Shown here: positions 1-12,947 of the stretch, one piece after another
Layout of the letters: the number at the start of each line of letters is the position of its first letter
How positions within the stretch are numbered: the first letter of the stretch is position 1
DNA from: Chrysomallon squamiferum
Taxonomy: Eukaryota > Mollusca > Gastropoda > Neomphalida > Peltospiridae
Assembly: GCA_012295275.1 (NCBI GenBank)
Contig: CM022677.1
Span: forward strand, 17,695,906-17,758,439
Length of the DNA: 62,534 nucleotides
Direction: 5' to 3'
Program-made: the position numbers and the translations under genes
The notes under the pieces: generated by a model
What the model was told of the DNA's origin: nothing
Databases searched by the model: none
The model's input: the letters and a program-made list of their open reading frames with translations, nothing else

Positions 1-1061
1 ATTGCAGTTGTGTATGTGTATAAGAACATGAAATCTATTGATGTGCAGGCACATTTATAATTTTAATTTATTAAAAATGTAGATACACACACACACACAC
101 ACACATCAGACAAACACGCATACACAAGTATATAAAGCAAACATGCAGATATATACATTTTAGATCATTTCTTTCATTTCTGTAGTTCATCTCTCAGAGA
201 AGGGAAACTTCTGTTCTCATTAAACAGTCCACATTAAATAAAAAAAAATAAATAAAATAAAAAACCCTCAGTAAAGAAAAGATTATGTTTTGAATGTATG
301 TCTGCACATCTGGCTTGTCTGTGAGAAATTCACAGATATAAATCTCTTCCTGTTAATAAAAGTATAAGACAAAAATAGCTTGCAGGAGACCTTTTTTTCT
401 TTTTCTTTTTCTTTTTTCAATGTTTTGTCTGTATAAGTATTTCCGTATGTCAATGTATCAATAAACAGTGTGAAAATATTACATCATATCCTGTTTATTT
501 TAATTTATGTAGCAGAGTTTTGTTATTCTTTCCTATGTATCTTGGTTTTTTTTTATTTATATGTCAAACACACGCACAAAAAACACACAAAAAAACAACA
601 ACAATACAAACAAGACAAAAATATTACACATGTGATGTTTATTTTGTTATTTTATTTTATGGTCATTCTTTCCCATATCTTAGATTTTTGTGTTTCACAC
701 AAACACATTTTTTTTTTAAAATTCTTATTCTCCACTCACCCCAACATACCTTATTTTTATCACTAATCTCCTATCTCACTATTAATACAAAATCAGTGTT
801 TTCATTCTGAATTTTGTATGTGCCTTTCACAGCCGTAATTATGTTTACTTGTATTTTGTTAGTGACATTATGACATTATAACTATTTACTAATTTCAATG
901 TTGACACTGTAACAATGTACTCTATAATACCTTGATGCTGAATGAAAAAGACTTGCTACATTTTACTATCAGATATTTAATTTAATTTTAATTTTGTTTT
1001 TAAAAACTGAATATTTTATTCTTCATTCTGTTAAAAAACATGTCTCTTCTGAAATAATGGG

Positions 1062-1173
<112 letters not shown>

Positions 1174-1689
1174 GACACATATTCAGAAAACTTGAAAAAA
1201 AAGAAAAGATAATAAACAGTAAAGAGAAAGAATTACAATAGATATAGATGATAGATAGAAATTAGACAAATAAAGGGTGGTAGAGAGAAGAAAGACAAAA
1301 TACTGATCAGGTAGATGGATAGAAAGATAGACTGAGATAGACAGAGGGAGGGACAGACAGAACATAACCACAAACTGAGGCCAAAGTCATTAAAATGTTT
1401 AATAGACCGAGACTGAGGAAATTAATACACAAATCTCTACATGATACGCATTTTATTACTGTCATAAAATTTGTGCATCCTGACTGAACAACCTGCACAA
1501 TGGTAGCACAAATTACTAGTCTGAACAAGGGAAGCTTCCAGATATAGAGGGGGGGGAGTTTTGTTCTTATTATTTATAGAATTATTTTAAACAAAATAGT
1601 TTATAATATACTTGTGTAAATATCACTTCTGTATTTATCACTTCTCTGTCCCAGATATCTTTTTATATATCATCCTTTTTTTTTTTTTG

Positions 1690-2070
1690 TCTGTATTATC
1701 TGTTTGTCATTACATACCATTATTTCTTTCTGTTTGTTTTCTTTTTAAGTAATACATTTCTGTCCATCTTTGTTGTTTTTTGTTTGCTATTATTTCTGTC
1801 CATTTCTTTTGTTTTTTTATATTTACCATTTCTGTCTATCCATCTGTTTTATTTTTAATGTCATTATTTCTGTCTGTCTATCTTTGTTTTGTTTTTATTT
1901 ACCATTACTTCTGTATGTCTATCTGTTTTGTTTTATTTTTATATACTGTTGTTTTTCTGTCTGTCTTTGTTGTCTTTTTATATACCATTATGTTTTTGAT
2001 CCCATTATTCCTGTATCACCATGTCTCTGTTTTGTTTTTATATGCCATTATTTCTGCTGTCTGTTTTCTT
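1690..2070. repeat. Decayed T-rich tandem array
   Basis: Repeated, diverged versions of a roughly 55-65-bp unit built around ccattatttctgtctgtc and tttgttttttattta. The polypyrimidine tract before the exon at 4874 carries similar wording (tttgtttttatttaccatta at 4770-4789). Confidence 0.65.
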
Positions 2071-2075
2071 GTTAT

Positions 2076-2328
2076 ATAACCTGTACTTTTGTCTGTCTCT
2101 CATTCTCCTTTTATTATACCTTTATTTCTAATTTTGTCTGTCTTGTTTTCCTACTCTCTGGTTTGCTCTGTTTGTCTTTGTTTCCATATCTGCACTTGAA
2201 ATAACCTGTACTTTTGTCTGTCTCTCATTCTCCTTTTATTATACCTTTATTTCTAATTTTGTCTGTCTGCTTTCCAACTCTATGGTTTGCTCTGTTTGTC
2301 TTTGTTTCCATATCTGCACTTGAAATAA
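2076..2328. repeat. 125-bp tandem duplication
   Basis: There are two adjacent copies starting ataacctgtacttttgtctg at 2076 and ataacctgtacttttgtctg at 2201. They differ at only a few positions across the unit, and both end near tgcacttgaaataac. Confidence 0.9.
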
Positions 2329-2767
2329 CTTGCAATCAAAGGTATTAAATTATATATAATAATTTTTGTACCATGTATTAAAAAACGAATTATTGTATTA
2401 AAGCTCTTTTTAATCATTGTATTAAATAATATATTAAAATTCTTTGCACTATAGCGTCTGGTAATGTTTAGCTGCCACCAGACACTGGGTGTTTGTGTGT
2501 ATGTTTGTTCTGGTGTAACTAATATGTCATTAAGTGTAAAGTTTTAATGGTGGCAAAACTTCCTTTGTCTCTCTGTCTGTCTGTCTTATTTTAATGGGTG
2601 CTTGCATGTTGTGGTTTTTTATTACAGATTGGTTTAATTACAGATAACAATCTTGTATTTGGTCATTTGTTGACGTTAATGCCAGTTTTAGTGTTGGAGA
2701 TTACTTTATGATGTGTGTGAATGTGTGTGATGTGTGGTTATGTGTGTGAATATGTGTTTTCTGGTTA

Positions 2768-2809
<42 letters not shown>

Positions 2810-3349
2810 GGATAATGTGATGCATTCTTTATTATGCATTTGACAAAGATTTAGTGTATTTAATAATGTATATTTGTATATAATAATAATAATCATAATA
2901 GTAATATAATGTTAATCAGGTGTATATTTGCGAAAAACCTGTTTGTGTCTGTCTGTGTTTCTGTTTAGAGATAAATACATGCATTTCTTACTTTATATAT
3001 TTGAAAGTTAATGGATGAATGATTGTGTGTGTGCACATGTGTTTCTGTGCATCTGTTTATGCAATCATTCTTGATGTAGTTGAGATAAATATGGTTGTGT
3101 GTGTGTGTGTTGTGTCAGTATATATGTATTTATGATTGAACAGGTGCATTTCATTTTTATATTTTCAGTGTGGGAGGAATGAGATTAACTAATCTAGAGC
3201 CTATTTATATATTTCTAATGGTATTCTTAAAGTAACTGAGGTTTTGAGCAAAACCAGAACTGGAGAAAGATGAAACAGGAAGGAGAACAAAAATGGAAGA
3301 GTGGAATGAATTTTTTTTTTTTAAAGCAGGATTATCAGAAATGATGTGA

Positions 3350-3955
3350 AAAATAGTGTAGAGAGAATGAGAATTAGTGTAGTGAGGAATACTGTAGAGA
3401 GAATGAGAGAATGAGAATAGTGTAGTGAGGAATACTGTAGAGAGAAGAATGAGAATTAGTGAGAGAAGAAATGAGAAATTAGAGAGAATGTAGTGAGGAA
3501 TACTGTAGTTAGAATGAGAATTAGTGAGGAATACTGTAGTTAGAATGAGAATTAGTGAGGAATACTGTAGAGAGAATGAGAATTAGTGAGGAATACTGTA
3601 GAGAGAATGAGAATTAGTGAGGAATACTGTAGAGAGAATGAGAATTAGTGAGGAATACTGTAGAGAGAATGAGAATTAGTGAGGAATACTGTAGAGAGAA
3701 TGAGAATTAGTGAGGAATACTGTAGTTAGAATTAGAGAATGAGAATTAGTGAGGAATACTGTAGAATGAGAATGAGAATTAGAATGAGAAGTGAGGAATA
3801 CTGTAGAGAGAATGAGAAGAATGAGAATGAGGAATACTGTAGTTAGAATGAGAATTAGTGAGGAATACTGTAGAGAGAATGAGAATTAGTGTAGTGAGGA
3901 ATACTGTAGAGAGAATGAGAATTAGGGAGGAATACTGTAGAGAGAATGAGGAATC
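3350..3955. repeat. 31-bp minisatellite, ~18-20 copies
   Basis: The unit is tgaggaatactgtagagaga plus atgagaattag. The central copies (3530-3720) are near-perfect, and the ends contain shorter and rearranged versions (ttagaatgag, gagaatagtgtag). The plus strand is purine-rich. Confidence 0.95.
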
Positions 3956-4065
3956 ATAGCTCATATGAAGAAGATGAGAGATAAAGAAAACAGGATAAAC
4001 AGAAGACAAAGGTTCAGAAACTATCAATACAGAGGGAGATATCTCCTATCTCAGCCACTGATTGG

Positions 4066-4304
4066 CTGCTGTAACAAATGATTAAATTGATAGAACTGGA
4101 CATAAAGCTGGTGTCTAATTAACATTTTATGTTTAGCAATCTTCCTAAACTTCACACCAGATCATGTGTCTGTGTGTCATTTTATTTCAGATTAGTTTTA
4201 TGTGTTTGTGCTGGAACTAGGACAGCTATATACAGAACAGAGAGAGATAAAGAGAGAGAAAGATAATGCATATCTATGTATGAGAATGTGTGTGCATGCA
4301 TGTG
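4066..4304 (+). repeat. Inverted duplication, arm 1
   Basis: This sequence, from ctgctgtaacaaatg through aggacagctatatacagaac to gtgtgtgcatgcatgtgtgt, reappears in reverse complement at 10190-10431 with few differences. It has no coding potential and I see no terminal repeats or target duplication, so I cannot tell a mobile element from an inverted segmental duplication. Confidence 0.85.
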
Positions 4305-4496
4305 TGTAAGTGACTGTGTGTGTTTGAGAGAGTAAGAGAGAGAGCTCTAAACACAAGTCTAGATGGATTAGAGATGTTTAAAAACATCTGGATGCCATCA
4401 TTTCTTTGTAGTCATAACATCATCAGTACAGAACAGACCTATTTGTTCTAACATTTCATCTAGTTTGACCAGTAACCCTGGATAGTTGATCTGTAA

Positions 4497-4732
4497 AAAC
4501 TGCTGCCAGCTTGTATCATTCATTCAGAAATATTTCTGCAAAAGATGTATAATGTATTTATTATGTGTTATTTTTTTTAAGTTTAATATTTTATTTATTT
4601 TCTACATTCTCAAGACACTGTTGCAACTTCTATCATTCATTCAGAAATATTTCTGCAAAAGATGTATAACTTATTTATTATGTGTTATTTTTTTTAGATT
4701 AATATTTTAATTTATTTTATACATTCTTAAGA

Positions 4733-4737
<5 letters not shown>
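4497..4737. repeat. Two-copy tandem repeat (~120 bp)
   Basis: The unit atcattcattcagaaatatt plus tctgcaaaagatgtata, gtgttattttttttaa and acattct(c/t)aagacac occurs twice, at 4510-4618 and 4630-4735. A (GT)n run follows immediately. Confidence 0.9.
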
Positions 4738-4767
<30 letters not shown>

Positions 4768-4873
4768 TTTTGTTTTTATTTACCATTATTTGTCTGTCTG
4801 CCCAACTGGTATTTTCTATGTCATTATTTCTCTTTAAATAATGTATATTATTTATTTTTCTGTTGTTTTTCAG

Positions 4874-5136
4874 GGATGACTTTCTGTACATGTGCAGACA
4901 ACTCAACATGGAGGAGTCCGCACATGAAATCATGTTGCATCTTGGGATGGACATCACACAACAGATCTCCTTCACCGACTTCCTGCGCTGTCGGGCTCGC
5001 GTCATGCAGGAGGCGGAGCAGGCCGCGCTCCTTCCTGCCGCCGAGGACACTGGGATAGATTCTGATACCAGCGGGTTTCTTATCACCAAGGCAACCAACA
5101 TGACATCATGGCCAACAATGAGTAGTGACAGTTTAG
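4874..5136 (+). CDS. MCC: MCC long-form exon: EF-hand half and linker
   Basis: The acceptor is a T-rich tract ending tttttcag and the donor is TTAG|gtaaaa. The first base completes a codon begun in the preceding, unseen exon. The product runs DDFLYMCRQLNMEES, then ISFTDFLRCR, and ends TSWPTMSSDSLG. It matches the long vertebrate MCC isoform, where an EF-hand-like motif is followed by the helix CRQLNMEES and a second helix near FTDF. The calcium-loop part itself would be in the upstream exon. The middle (AEQAALLPAAEDTGIDSDTS) is not conserved and is probably disordered. It ends in phase 1, which the next exon restores. Confidence 0.9.
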
Positions 5137-5496
5137 GTAAAAAAAAATTTTTTGTTTTTTGTTTTTTGTTTTTGTTTTTTGTTTTTTTTACTTCTCACTG
5201 AAGTTGGTTATAATTGTTTGGGTATTTTTGGGTAAAATACATGCTAATGATAATTTCTACTTTTCATTCTTGTAAGTTTGTTAATCTCTATTGTTAATCT
5301 ATATATGAGATTTGGAATTTTTTAAATATTGAGATATTTTACTTTGAAGTAGAAATCATGCGGTAATCGTTTTATGATCAGATTGTAAAAACTAATCAAG
5401 AGATGACTACTTTACAACTTACAATTAAATCTATTATTTCCTTCTTGAATTTACAAAATAGAAAAAGACAGATAGAATCATGTACAAGCACTTTTT

Positions 5497-5544
<48 letters not shown>

Positions 5545-5775
5545 TTACTGATAAAGATGATGCCTTTACTTTTCACAGAACCCTGGTTTATCATGACTGT
5601 TATTATAAATAATGTAATATGTAAATGGTGTGTGTGTTGTGTGTTTATTTCCTACTGATATTATATCTGTATATTTAGTTATATAATAATAATAGTGATA
5701 ATGGTAATAATAATAATAATGATGATAATAATGATGGTAATGATGATAATAATGATAATGATGATGATCAAAATA

Positions 5776-5806
<31 letters not shown>

Positions 5807-5847
5807 TAATAATGATAATAGTAATGAAGATAATGATAATAATGTAA

Positions 5848-5881
<34 letters not shown>

Positions 5882-5902
5882 GTAGTAGGAGTAGTGGCAG
5901 TA

Positions 5903-5951
<49 letters not shown>

Positions 5952-5986
5952 TGACAACATTACTAAATAATAATTACTGTAAACAG
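5137..5986 (+). other. MCC intron with AAT microsatellites
   Basis: A T/G-rich start is followed by ordinary AT-rich sequence and (ATA)n at 5500-5543. From 5680 to 5950 there is a long imperfect AAT/GAT/AGT triplet tract running up to the acceptor at 5986. Part of it (5437-5545, ccttcttgaatttacaaaat onward) resembles 10600-10690 in direct orientation. Confidence 0.8.
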
Positions 5987-6159
5987 GTGCCCACTCAGGA
6001 AAACCTGACAGTGTGGATTACGATTCCGGAGCCAGGGACCTCTGCAGTCCCGAACCAACCTGTTTGTCGCGCCTGATGGAGTCACATGACCCAGCTACCA
6101 TTCGACAGATGCAGGAGAGTTGCTCTGCGGCAGGGAACTTTCTTGAATTAGCCAATCGG
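5987..6159 (+). CDS. MCC: MCC long-form exon with YDSGARDL motif
   Basis: The acceptor follows an (AAT)n-rich stretch and reads taaacag; the donor is CGG|gtgagt. The split codon G|GT gives Gly. The frame then runs through SVDYDSGARDLCSPEP, a motif shared with the long human isoform, and ends GNFLELANR. It ends in phase 0, as required to join the shared exon at 38705 (LHQAALTSLKGE). In human the corresponding text runs from ELAN into LHLAALTSLKGD, which confirms the junction. A 72-bp tandem array starts about 30 bp after the donor. Confidence 0.9.
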
Positions 6160-6185
6160 GTGAGTTTTGACAAAATTCAAATTGT

Positions 6186-6690
6186 GTTCTGTGTAGAGAT
6201 AGCCGTAGCACATTTCTATACTTTTGAGTGGTGTTTTTTCTTATATATACAGGTATAGTCTGTATAGAGATAGCCTTAGTGTATTTCTGTACTTTTGAGT
6301 GATGTTTTTTCTTATATATACAGATATAGTCTGTACAGAGATAGCCTTAGTGTATTTCTATACTTCTGAGTGATGTTTTTTCTTATATATATACAGATAT
6401 AGTCTGTATAGAGATAGCCTTAGTAAATTTCTATACTTCTGAGTGATGTTTTTTCTTATATATATATATATACAGATATAGTCTGTATAGAGATAGCCTT
6501 AGTATATTTCTATACTTCTGAGTGATGTTTTTTCTTATATATACAGATATAGTCTGTATAGAGATAGCCTTAGTATATTTCAATACTTCTGAGTGATGTT
6601 TTTCTTATATATACAGATATAGTCTGTATAGAGATAGCCTTAGTGTATTTCTATACTTCTAAGAGATGTTTTTTCTTAAATTCATAAAAT
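6186..6690. repeat. 72-bp tandem array after the MCC exon at 5987
   Basis: There are about seven copies of a unit containing gtatagagatagccttagt, atttctatacttctgagtga and tgttttttcttatatatacag. It begins about 27 bp after the donor at 6160. Each unit holds a T-rich tract ending in acag, i.e. a weak acceptor-like site. The first copy reads acag|gtatag. Confidence 0.93.
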
Positions 6691-7796
6691 GCTAGCCCTC
6701 ATTTGCCTATATGTTCATTAAAATGTGCTGGTGGTTTTGCAATATTACCTCAGATCTGTCTATAATTATAAATCTGTTCATAATTTGAATCATTTATTAC
6801 AGGATTAGAAATATTACAATATCTTCTCAACAACTTGTTACAGTTTAATAAAATAAACTTAAAGCAAATGTCAATAACAGTTATAAGTGCCAATAAATAA
6901 ATACAAACAGCATTTTTTAATGCCAATAAACAAATACAAATGGCACTTATTCATGGAAGTTTAAAAATGTCCTTTTTTCTACCTGTGTCCTTCTCTAGTC
7001 CCCTTATTAAAAACAAATACCTTTTCCATTGACTATTATTAAATGATTTCATAGAAAGACTAAATTTTGTTTTTTTTTTTTTTTTTAACCCTTTTTCTAC
7101 CTTTGCTATATTGTACAATACTTTAAAATACTTTATTATTATTATTAAAGAAAAACAAATTTAAAAAGACATAACAATGAAGCACCTATCAAATTTATTC
7201 AATCCCATTTTGTGATGACATACCTGTGATTTATATTTCCAATTTAATGTTTTTATCACTTTTAGGACACTTTTATACCACATTTTTTTTTTTTTTTTTT
7301 TTTTTTTTGGTGGAAATCCATACAAAGATTTTTTTTTAGAAAAGGAACACTGAGAATTATATCTGTTTATGTTAAAAAAATAAAAACCACAAAAAAACCC
7401 ATATACTCACCTTCACCAACAACCGAACTCTCTGTTTGTGTATGTTATGATTATATGTGTTTGTGCATGTGTTTTATGAGAGGGAGAGAAAAAGACTTTA
7501 CTTTACCTTACAAATACTGGAAAAAAACAGCAACAGCAATCATACATTAACGTCACTTCAAAACCAGCAGTTTTGAGAAGTGTTAAGTTAAAAACAGACA
7601 GTAAAAAGTATTCATTAAGCTGTAACTAGCTATTCACTGTCGGCAACTTGAAATATTATTCTGTTCAGACTCCTTTTTTTTTTTTTTTTTTTTTAACTTT
7701 TAAGAGAAATTCTTGAAACATTACCAGACCTGTTTGTCTTTCACCAACATCCAATAGCTCTTGCAGATCTGTGCATCACAAAAAAAAAGAGAAGAG

Positions 7797-7831
<35 letters not shown>

Positions 7832-8154
7832 AAAACAAAAAATAGAAAAGCAAAGAAAGAGAGAATACAGTGAAAGAATATTGTTCTGTTTAAAGAGTTA
7901 AGACATTTAAGCTATACTTTTCAGCACCTCTCATAAATGAAAACATACCTGCATGTGCATGCACACAAACACATGCACACAAAAATGTAAACAGACACAT
8001 TTAAAAATAGAAATAATTATAGTATAGTTTACAATAGTCTGTGTTATAAAACTGCTCAAGAACTGTCATTGTTTGTGAAGCTTAAAGCAAGTCTGTATTG
8101 TTTAAAACTTAATAGATATTCCAATTCAACCTGTGAAGCAGATTTAGTTTAAAA

Positions 8155-9300
8155 TATCTGTCACTTCATTCTTAATGCAGGATTAAAAAAAATTATCTTC
8201 TCTACAACTTAATACTGTTTGCCAAAGCAAGGTAAAGAAAATATTCTAACAAATTCTTATATTTTAAGGTGTTTATATTATCTCTACAAGTATACCTCAG
8301 TGACTTTTATAATTTGAATAATTTATTACATTATTAGAATAACTACAGCAGCTTCTCTACAAATTAATACAGTTGTAATAATTGTAAAGAAAATATTGTA
8401 ACAAATTTTTATATTTTAAGGTGTTTATATTATCTCTACAAGTTGATAGACTCCTCAGTGACTTTTATGATTTGAATAATTTATTAGATTGTTAGAATAA
8501 CTATAGTATCTTTTTTACAATTTTCTATAGTTATAAGAATTGTAAAGAAAATATTGTAACAAATTTTTATATTTTAAGGTGTTTATATTATCTCTACAAG
8601 TTGATAGACTGACTCCTCAGTGACTTTTTTAATTTGAATAATTTATTACATTATTAGAATAACTACAGTAGCTTCTCTACAACTTACTACAGTTTTATGA
8701 ATTGTTAAGAAAATGTTCTTGCTAATTTTTATATTTTAACATGATTATATTTTCTTATTAGAGTCTGCAGTAGTGAATTGTAAAGTGGATTAACTTTTAA
8801 ACAGTTTATGATTTGGTTCATACTATAGTGTTTTATAATAATTATAGTGTTTTCCCTACCTGTGAAGTTAACATTCATATCACTCTTACACTATCATTTT
8901 ATTTCTCTCTCTTGCTTCCTCTCAAATTTACAGCTACCGGTAAAGAAAATATACTAATACTTTTTAAAAATGTTTTATAAATGGTTGTATTTTCTCTACA
9001 ACTTAGTAAAGTTTTCTGTGTGCTGGTAAAGAAAATGTTTTAAAGAATTTTTAAATTTTACCAAAATTATATTTTCTCTACCACTTAATAGTGATAATCA
9101 CTGTCATGACTTACTTTAGAATTTTCTTATAATTTAAAATATATTACATAATAATCATCTTCATCAGTTTGTTTAGTAGTTTAATAAAGAAAATATTTTA
9201 AAGTGGATATTTAATTTTTTTAAATATTGAATAGTGATAACAATTTTATTTTGATAGAGTACGTTGTAAAGAAAATATTTTAAGCAAATTGAAAAATACA
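8155..9300. repeat. Decayed ~155-bp tandem array
   Basis: The block attgtaaagaaaatattgta and aaatttttatattttaaggt, with ttatctctacaagttgatag and ctcagtgacttttatgattt, recurs at about 152-162-bp spacing (gtaaagaaaat at 8232, 8384, 8542, 8704). It continues in more decayed form to about 9300. Confidence 0.85.
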
Positions 9301-10189
9301 CAGTAATAGTTTCTTTAATACAGTATACCTCAGTGATTTGTGAAGTGGGTGTATTTTAACTTTATTTTAATACTACTTAATGATTATAACAATTACTTCT
9401 TATTCAAGTTTACCAGAGTAACTGGTAATGATAATGTTCTAAATAATTTTTATAGCATTATATACTGATAATATCTCCTCCACATCTTGGTTTAGTTTAC
9501 CAAGAGACTTGTAAATCAAATTTACTCAAGAAAAAAAAAAAAAAAAAAAAAAAAAATGGCTGAACAAATTAACTGCTAGTATCTTCCAAACAACCAGTGT
9601 TGGCTTGAAATGCAATGAACGTGGAGCAGGTTATCTCATTACAGCAAACACCAAAGAGCGTTAGGAGAATTCATGCCAGAAAAGTTTCCAGACTGTGTCT
9701 GCAGTTTCAAAACTGAGGCCTCCTGGGAGAGACTAGTTCCTCAGAAGCAGCAGAAGTTACCTGTTTATTAAGACTACATGGGGGCTATTAATAATAAAAA
9801 CAAACACACTCCTGCCTTGCCCAGATTCCTATCATAATTGACTTTTAAGAGTTCATCTGTAAGAATTTTTAACTCTTATCTTCAGTCAGGGAATTATATT
9901 TTTTGTATTATTTTATTTTCCATCATAAAGTTCTATTTCTTCATTTTAATACTTTTATTATGTTATTGTTATTATTATTACTTCTTTACAATTATTATCA
10001 TTATTATGTTGTTATTATTATTATTATTATAATTATTATTATCATTATTATTAGGTGTTATTTTATTATCTATGAATTTAAGACACTTTTAACTAAAACA
10101 GAATAAATTACAAAAATTAAAAAAACAATACAACACAATCCATTAATAAAAATGAACACACAAAAACACACACACACACATATACACAT

Positions 10190-10431
10190 GCATGCACACG
10201 CATTCTCTTACATAGATATGCATTATCTTTCTCTCTCTTTATCTCTCTCTGTTCTGTATCTAGCTGTCCTAGTTCCAGCACAAACACATAAAACTAATCT
10301 GAAATAAAATGACACTCAGACACACTGACAGATGATCTGGTGTGAAGTTTAGGAAGATTGCTAAACATAAAATGTTAATTAGACACCAGCTTTATGTCCA
10401 CTTCTATCAATTTAATCACTTGTTACAGCAG
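10190..10431 (-). repeat. Inverted duplication, arm 2
   Basis: This is the reverse complement of 4066-4304. The match begins in the CA-rich stretch (catgcatgcacac) and ends sharply at cttgttacagcag. The arms are 6 kb apart and flank the exons at 4874 and 5987. Confidence 0.85.
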
Positions 10432-10660
10432 GCAATAAAAAAATTGTCCTTATTAAAAAAATATTTAACATTATTATTAATATTAAAATAATGATTTTTT
10501 ATGTTCATTCTTAAATTAAAATATTATTTCTATGGTTCATAATTGCCTGACTGTTTACATAAACTCCCATTACTGTTAACTCTTTTTTTTTCTAAAAAAA
10601 CAATTTCTTCTTGAATTTATAAAATAGAAATCAACCAGAAACATGTACAAGCTGACTTGT

Positions 10661-10704
<44 letters not shown>

Positions 10705-11119
10705 AGAGTATGATAATAATAACAACAACAACAACTAATGGATAAAGATATTTAAAGATAAAGATTTTTTTTTTTTAAATTTCATTTTTACATTATTTCT
10801 ATTGTTAATAATTTGCCTAAATATCTTCAATACAAACCCATTAACACCCCAGTGGTGATTTTGGACTAATAGTGCAAACCAAGTGTGTTTTCTGAAAGGT
10901 ACTTTTGTTTATGTAAGTGTTGGCTAATATCTGGTTGTCAGTACTAATTGGGTTTTTTCACCTGGCTAGGATGAACTCTCACTGCTGTGTTGTTCTCATT
11001 CTTGTCAATCTTAACATGAGTCCAGACTTTACACAGACTTGTAAAAACATGTCTGTTTGCAACTCAGACGTCTAGTGTCTATATTTAGAGACTTAACAAT
11101 CTGAATTAAACTGATTTTT

Positions 11120-11570
11120 TAAGTTAAGAAGCAAGACATAAACTCTATATCTACATACAAAAGAGTCTTTAAATAAGTATTTGACAATTTGAATTAACCA
11201 GATTTTAAAAAAAAGTTTAAAAGTAAGAAATAAACTCTATGTTTATATATAGAAGTCTTTAAATAGGTATTTAACAATTTGAAGAAAACAGATTTTTTTC
11301 AATAAGAAGTTTAAAAGTAAGAAATAAACTGTGTCTACATATAGAAGATAGTTTAAATTGGAATTTTACAATCAGAATTTAAACAGATTTCTTTAAAAAG
11401 AAGTTTAAAAGTAAGAAATAAACTCTATGTTTATATATAGAAGAGTCTTTAAATAGGTATTTAACAATTTAAAGTAAACAGATTATTTTTTAAAAGTAAG
11501 AAATAAACTATGTCTACATATAGAAGATAGTTTAAATTGGAATTTTACAATCAGAATTTAAAGTGAATTT
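11120..11570. repeat. ~90-bp tandem array
   Basis: Units contain agtttaaaagtaagaaataa, actctatgtttatatataga and agtctttaaataggtattta. About five to six copies are visible. An isolated partial copy (agtttagagtaagaaataaa) lies 1.1 kb away at about 12646-12695. Confidence 0.88.
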
Positions 11571-12777
11571 TTACTACACGGTGTTGAGAAATAAACTCTG
11601 TGGTGTACGTTTAGAATAATTGTTAATTAAATAACCTTACAGTTTAAAAATAATGAGTTAAATAGATTTTCTTTTCTTTTTTTCTTTTTAAACAAACAAT
11701 CTATTAATGAAAATTTCAACAGTTTTTCAACCTTAGAAAAACACAGTAATTTAAAAAAAAAATTATTGTTTTTTTACAACCTTAGAAAAACAGTTATTTT
11801 TAAAGTAAACTTTTACAGCTTTACTAGAAAAAAAAGAGAAAAAAGTTGCTATTTATAACAAATCTACTATGTCAGTTTTCCAATTTCACAGGCAGTATTA
11901 AAAAAAATATATATATTTATAATTTTTCATGAATTCTCTTAACTCTGATACTGAGTCAGGCTGGGTTGGCTTTAAAGCCTACTCCACTCACTGTAACCTC
12001 TAACTGTCTCTGTGTTTATGATTTACTGCTGAGCAAATGTTCTCTGTGTGTACTCTACCAGTCACGAGATACAGAAGATATTACACAGAGCATGCAACAT
12101 TAACTCTGTAACCTCTCAATTCCTTTCTGTTTGAAGAGCCTGGCTAAACTAACTTGTTGATTTTTCTTAATGACAACAAGGGTTTTGCTTTGCTGGTCAG
12201 AAGAGAAACTCTTGTGTATGTGGTTTTTTTTGTTATTTTTTTAAAATTATTTATTAAAGGATTTGGTTTATTTATTTTTAGAACTATTTTTTTTTTAAAT
12301 CACTACAAGTCATTATTATTATTTTTTTTTAATAGTGACTGTTTGATTGTTTGTTTTAGGTTTTGGTGGAATTTAGTAAATGGTGTTTTATCTAAAGTAA
12401 TTGAATATATACATACATACACACATATACAAATATTCAAAAATATTCAAAAATAAAGATGCACACAATACATACAATTTGAATATATAAGCATAGAAAA
12501 ATGGATATGCATGCACACAAAGTACTCAGTGCATATGCAAACACACACACACACACACACCACAATCTTATTTATATATATATTAATATACATTCATACA
12601 AAAAACCATAACAACATGTATACATGCCAACATTCGTATATATGTAAGAAGTTTAGAGTAAGAAATAAACTGTATTTAGAAGAGTATTTATGAACTCATG
12701 CACATATTAACATACATTCATATACATATACCAAAACATAAGTCATAGTCATCTATGTACACATGCTAACATTCATG

Positions 12778-12779
<2 letters not shown>

Positions 12780-12834
<55 letters not shown>
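12780..12834. repeat. (CA)n microsatellite
   Basis: This is an uninterrupted CA run of about 27 units. Confidence 0.98.
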
Positions 12835-12837
<3 letters not shown>

Positions 12838-12947
12838 GCAAGATCCCGCTATTTCTAAAAACTGCTATCCACAGAAATCACAGCTTAACATGAAACATAA
12901 AAATAAATCGACCATGATTTCACTGGAAACATTTCCTGCATCACAGA

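Noticed and set aside
3350-3955. Possible CRISPR-like direct repeat array
   Set aside because: The repeats are directly adjacent with no unique spacers, and the genome is eukaryotic. It is a minisatellite.
4863-4873. In-frame ATG just before the exon at 4874, considered as a start codon
   Set aside because: It lies in the polypyrimidine tract of a clear acceptor, and the homology begins mid-domain, so the exon is internal.
9560-9840. GC-richer, non-repetitive island in the large intron, considered as an exon
   Set aside because: No frame of useful length is bounded by plausible splice sites, and nothing matches the known MCC isoforms. It could be regulatory but there is no evidence.
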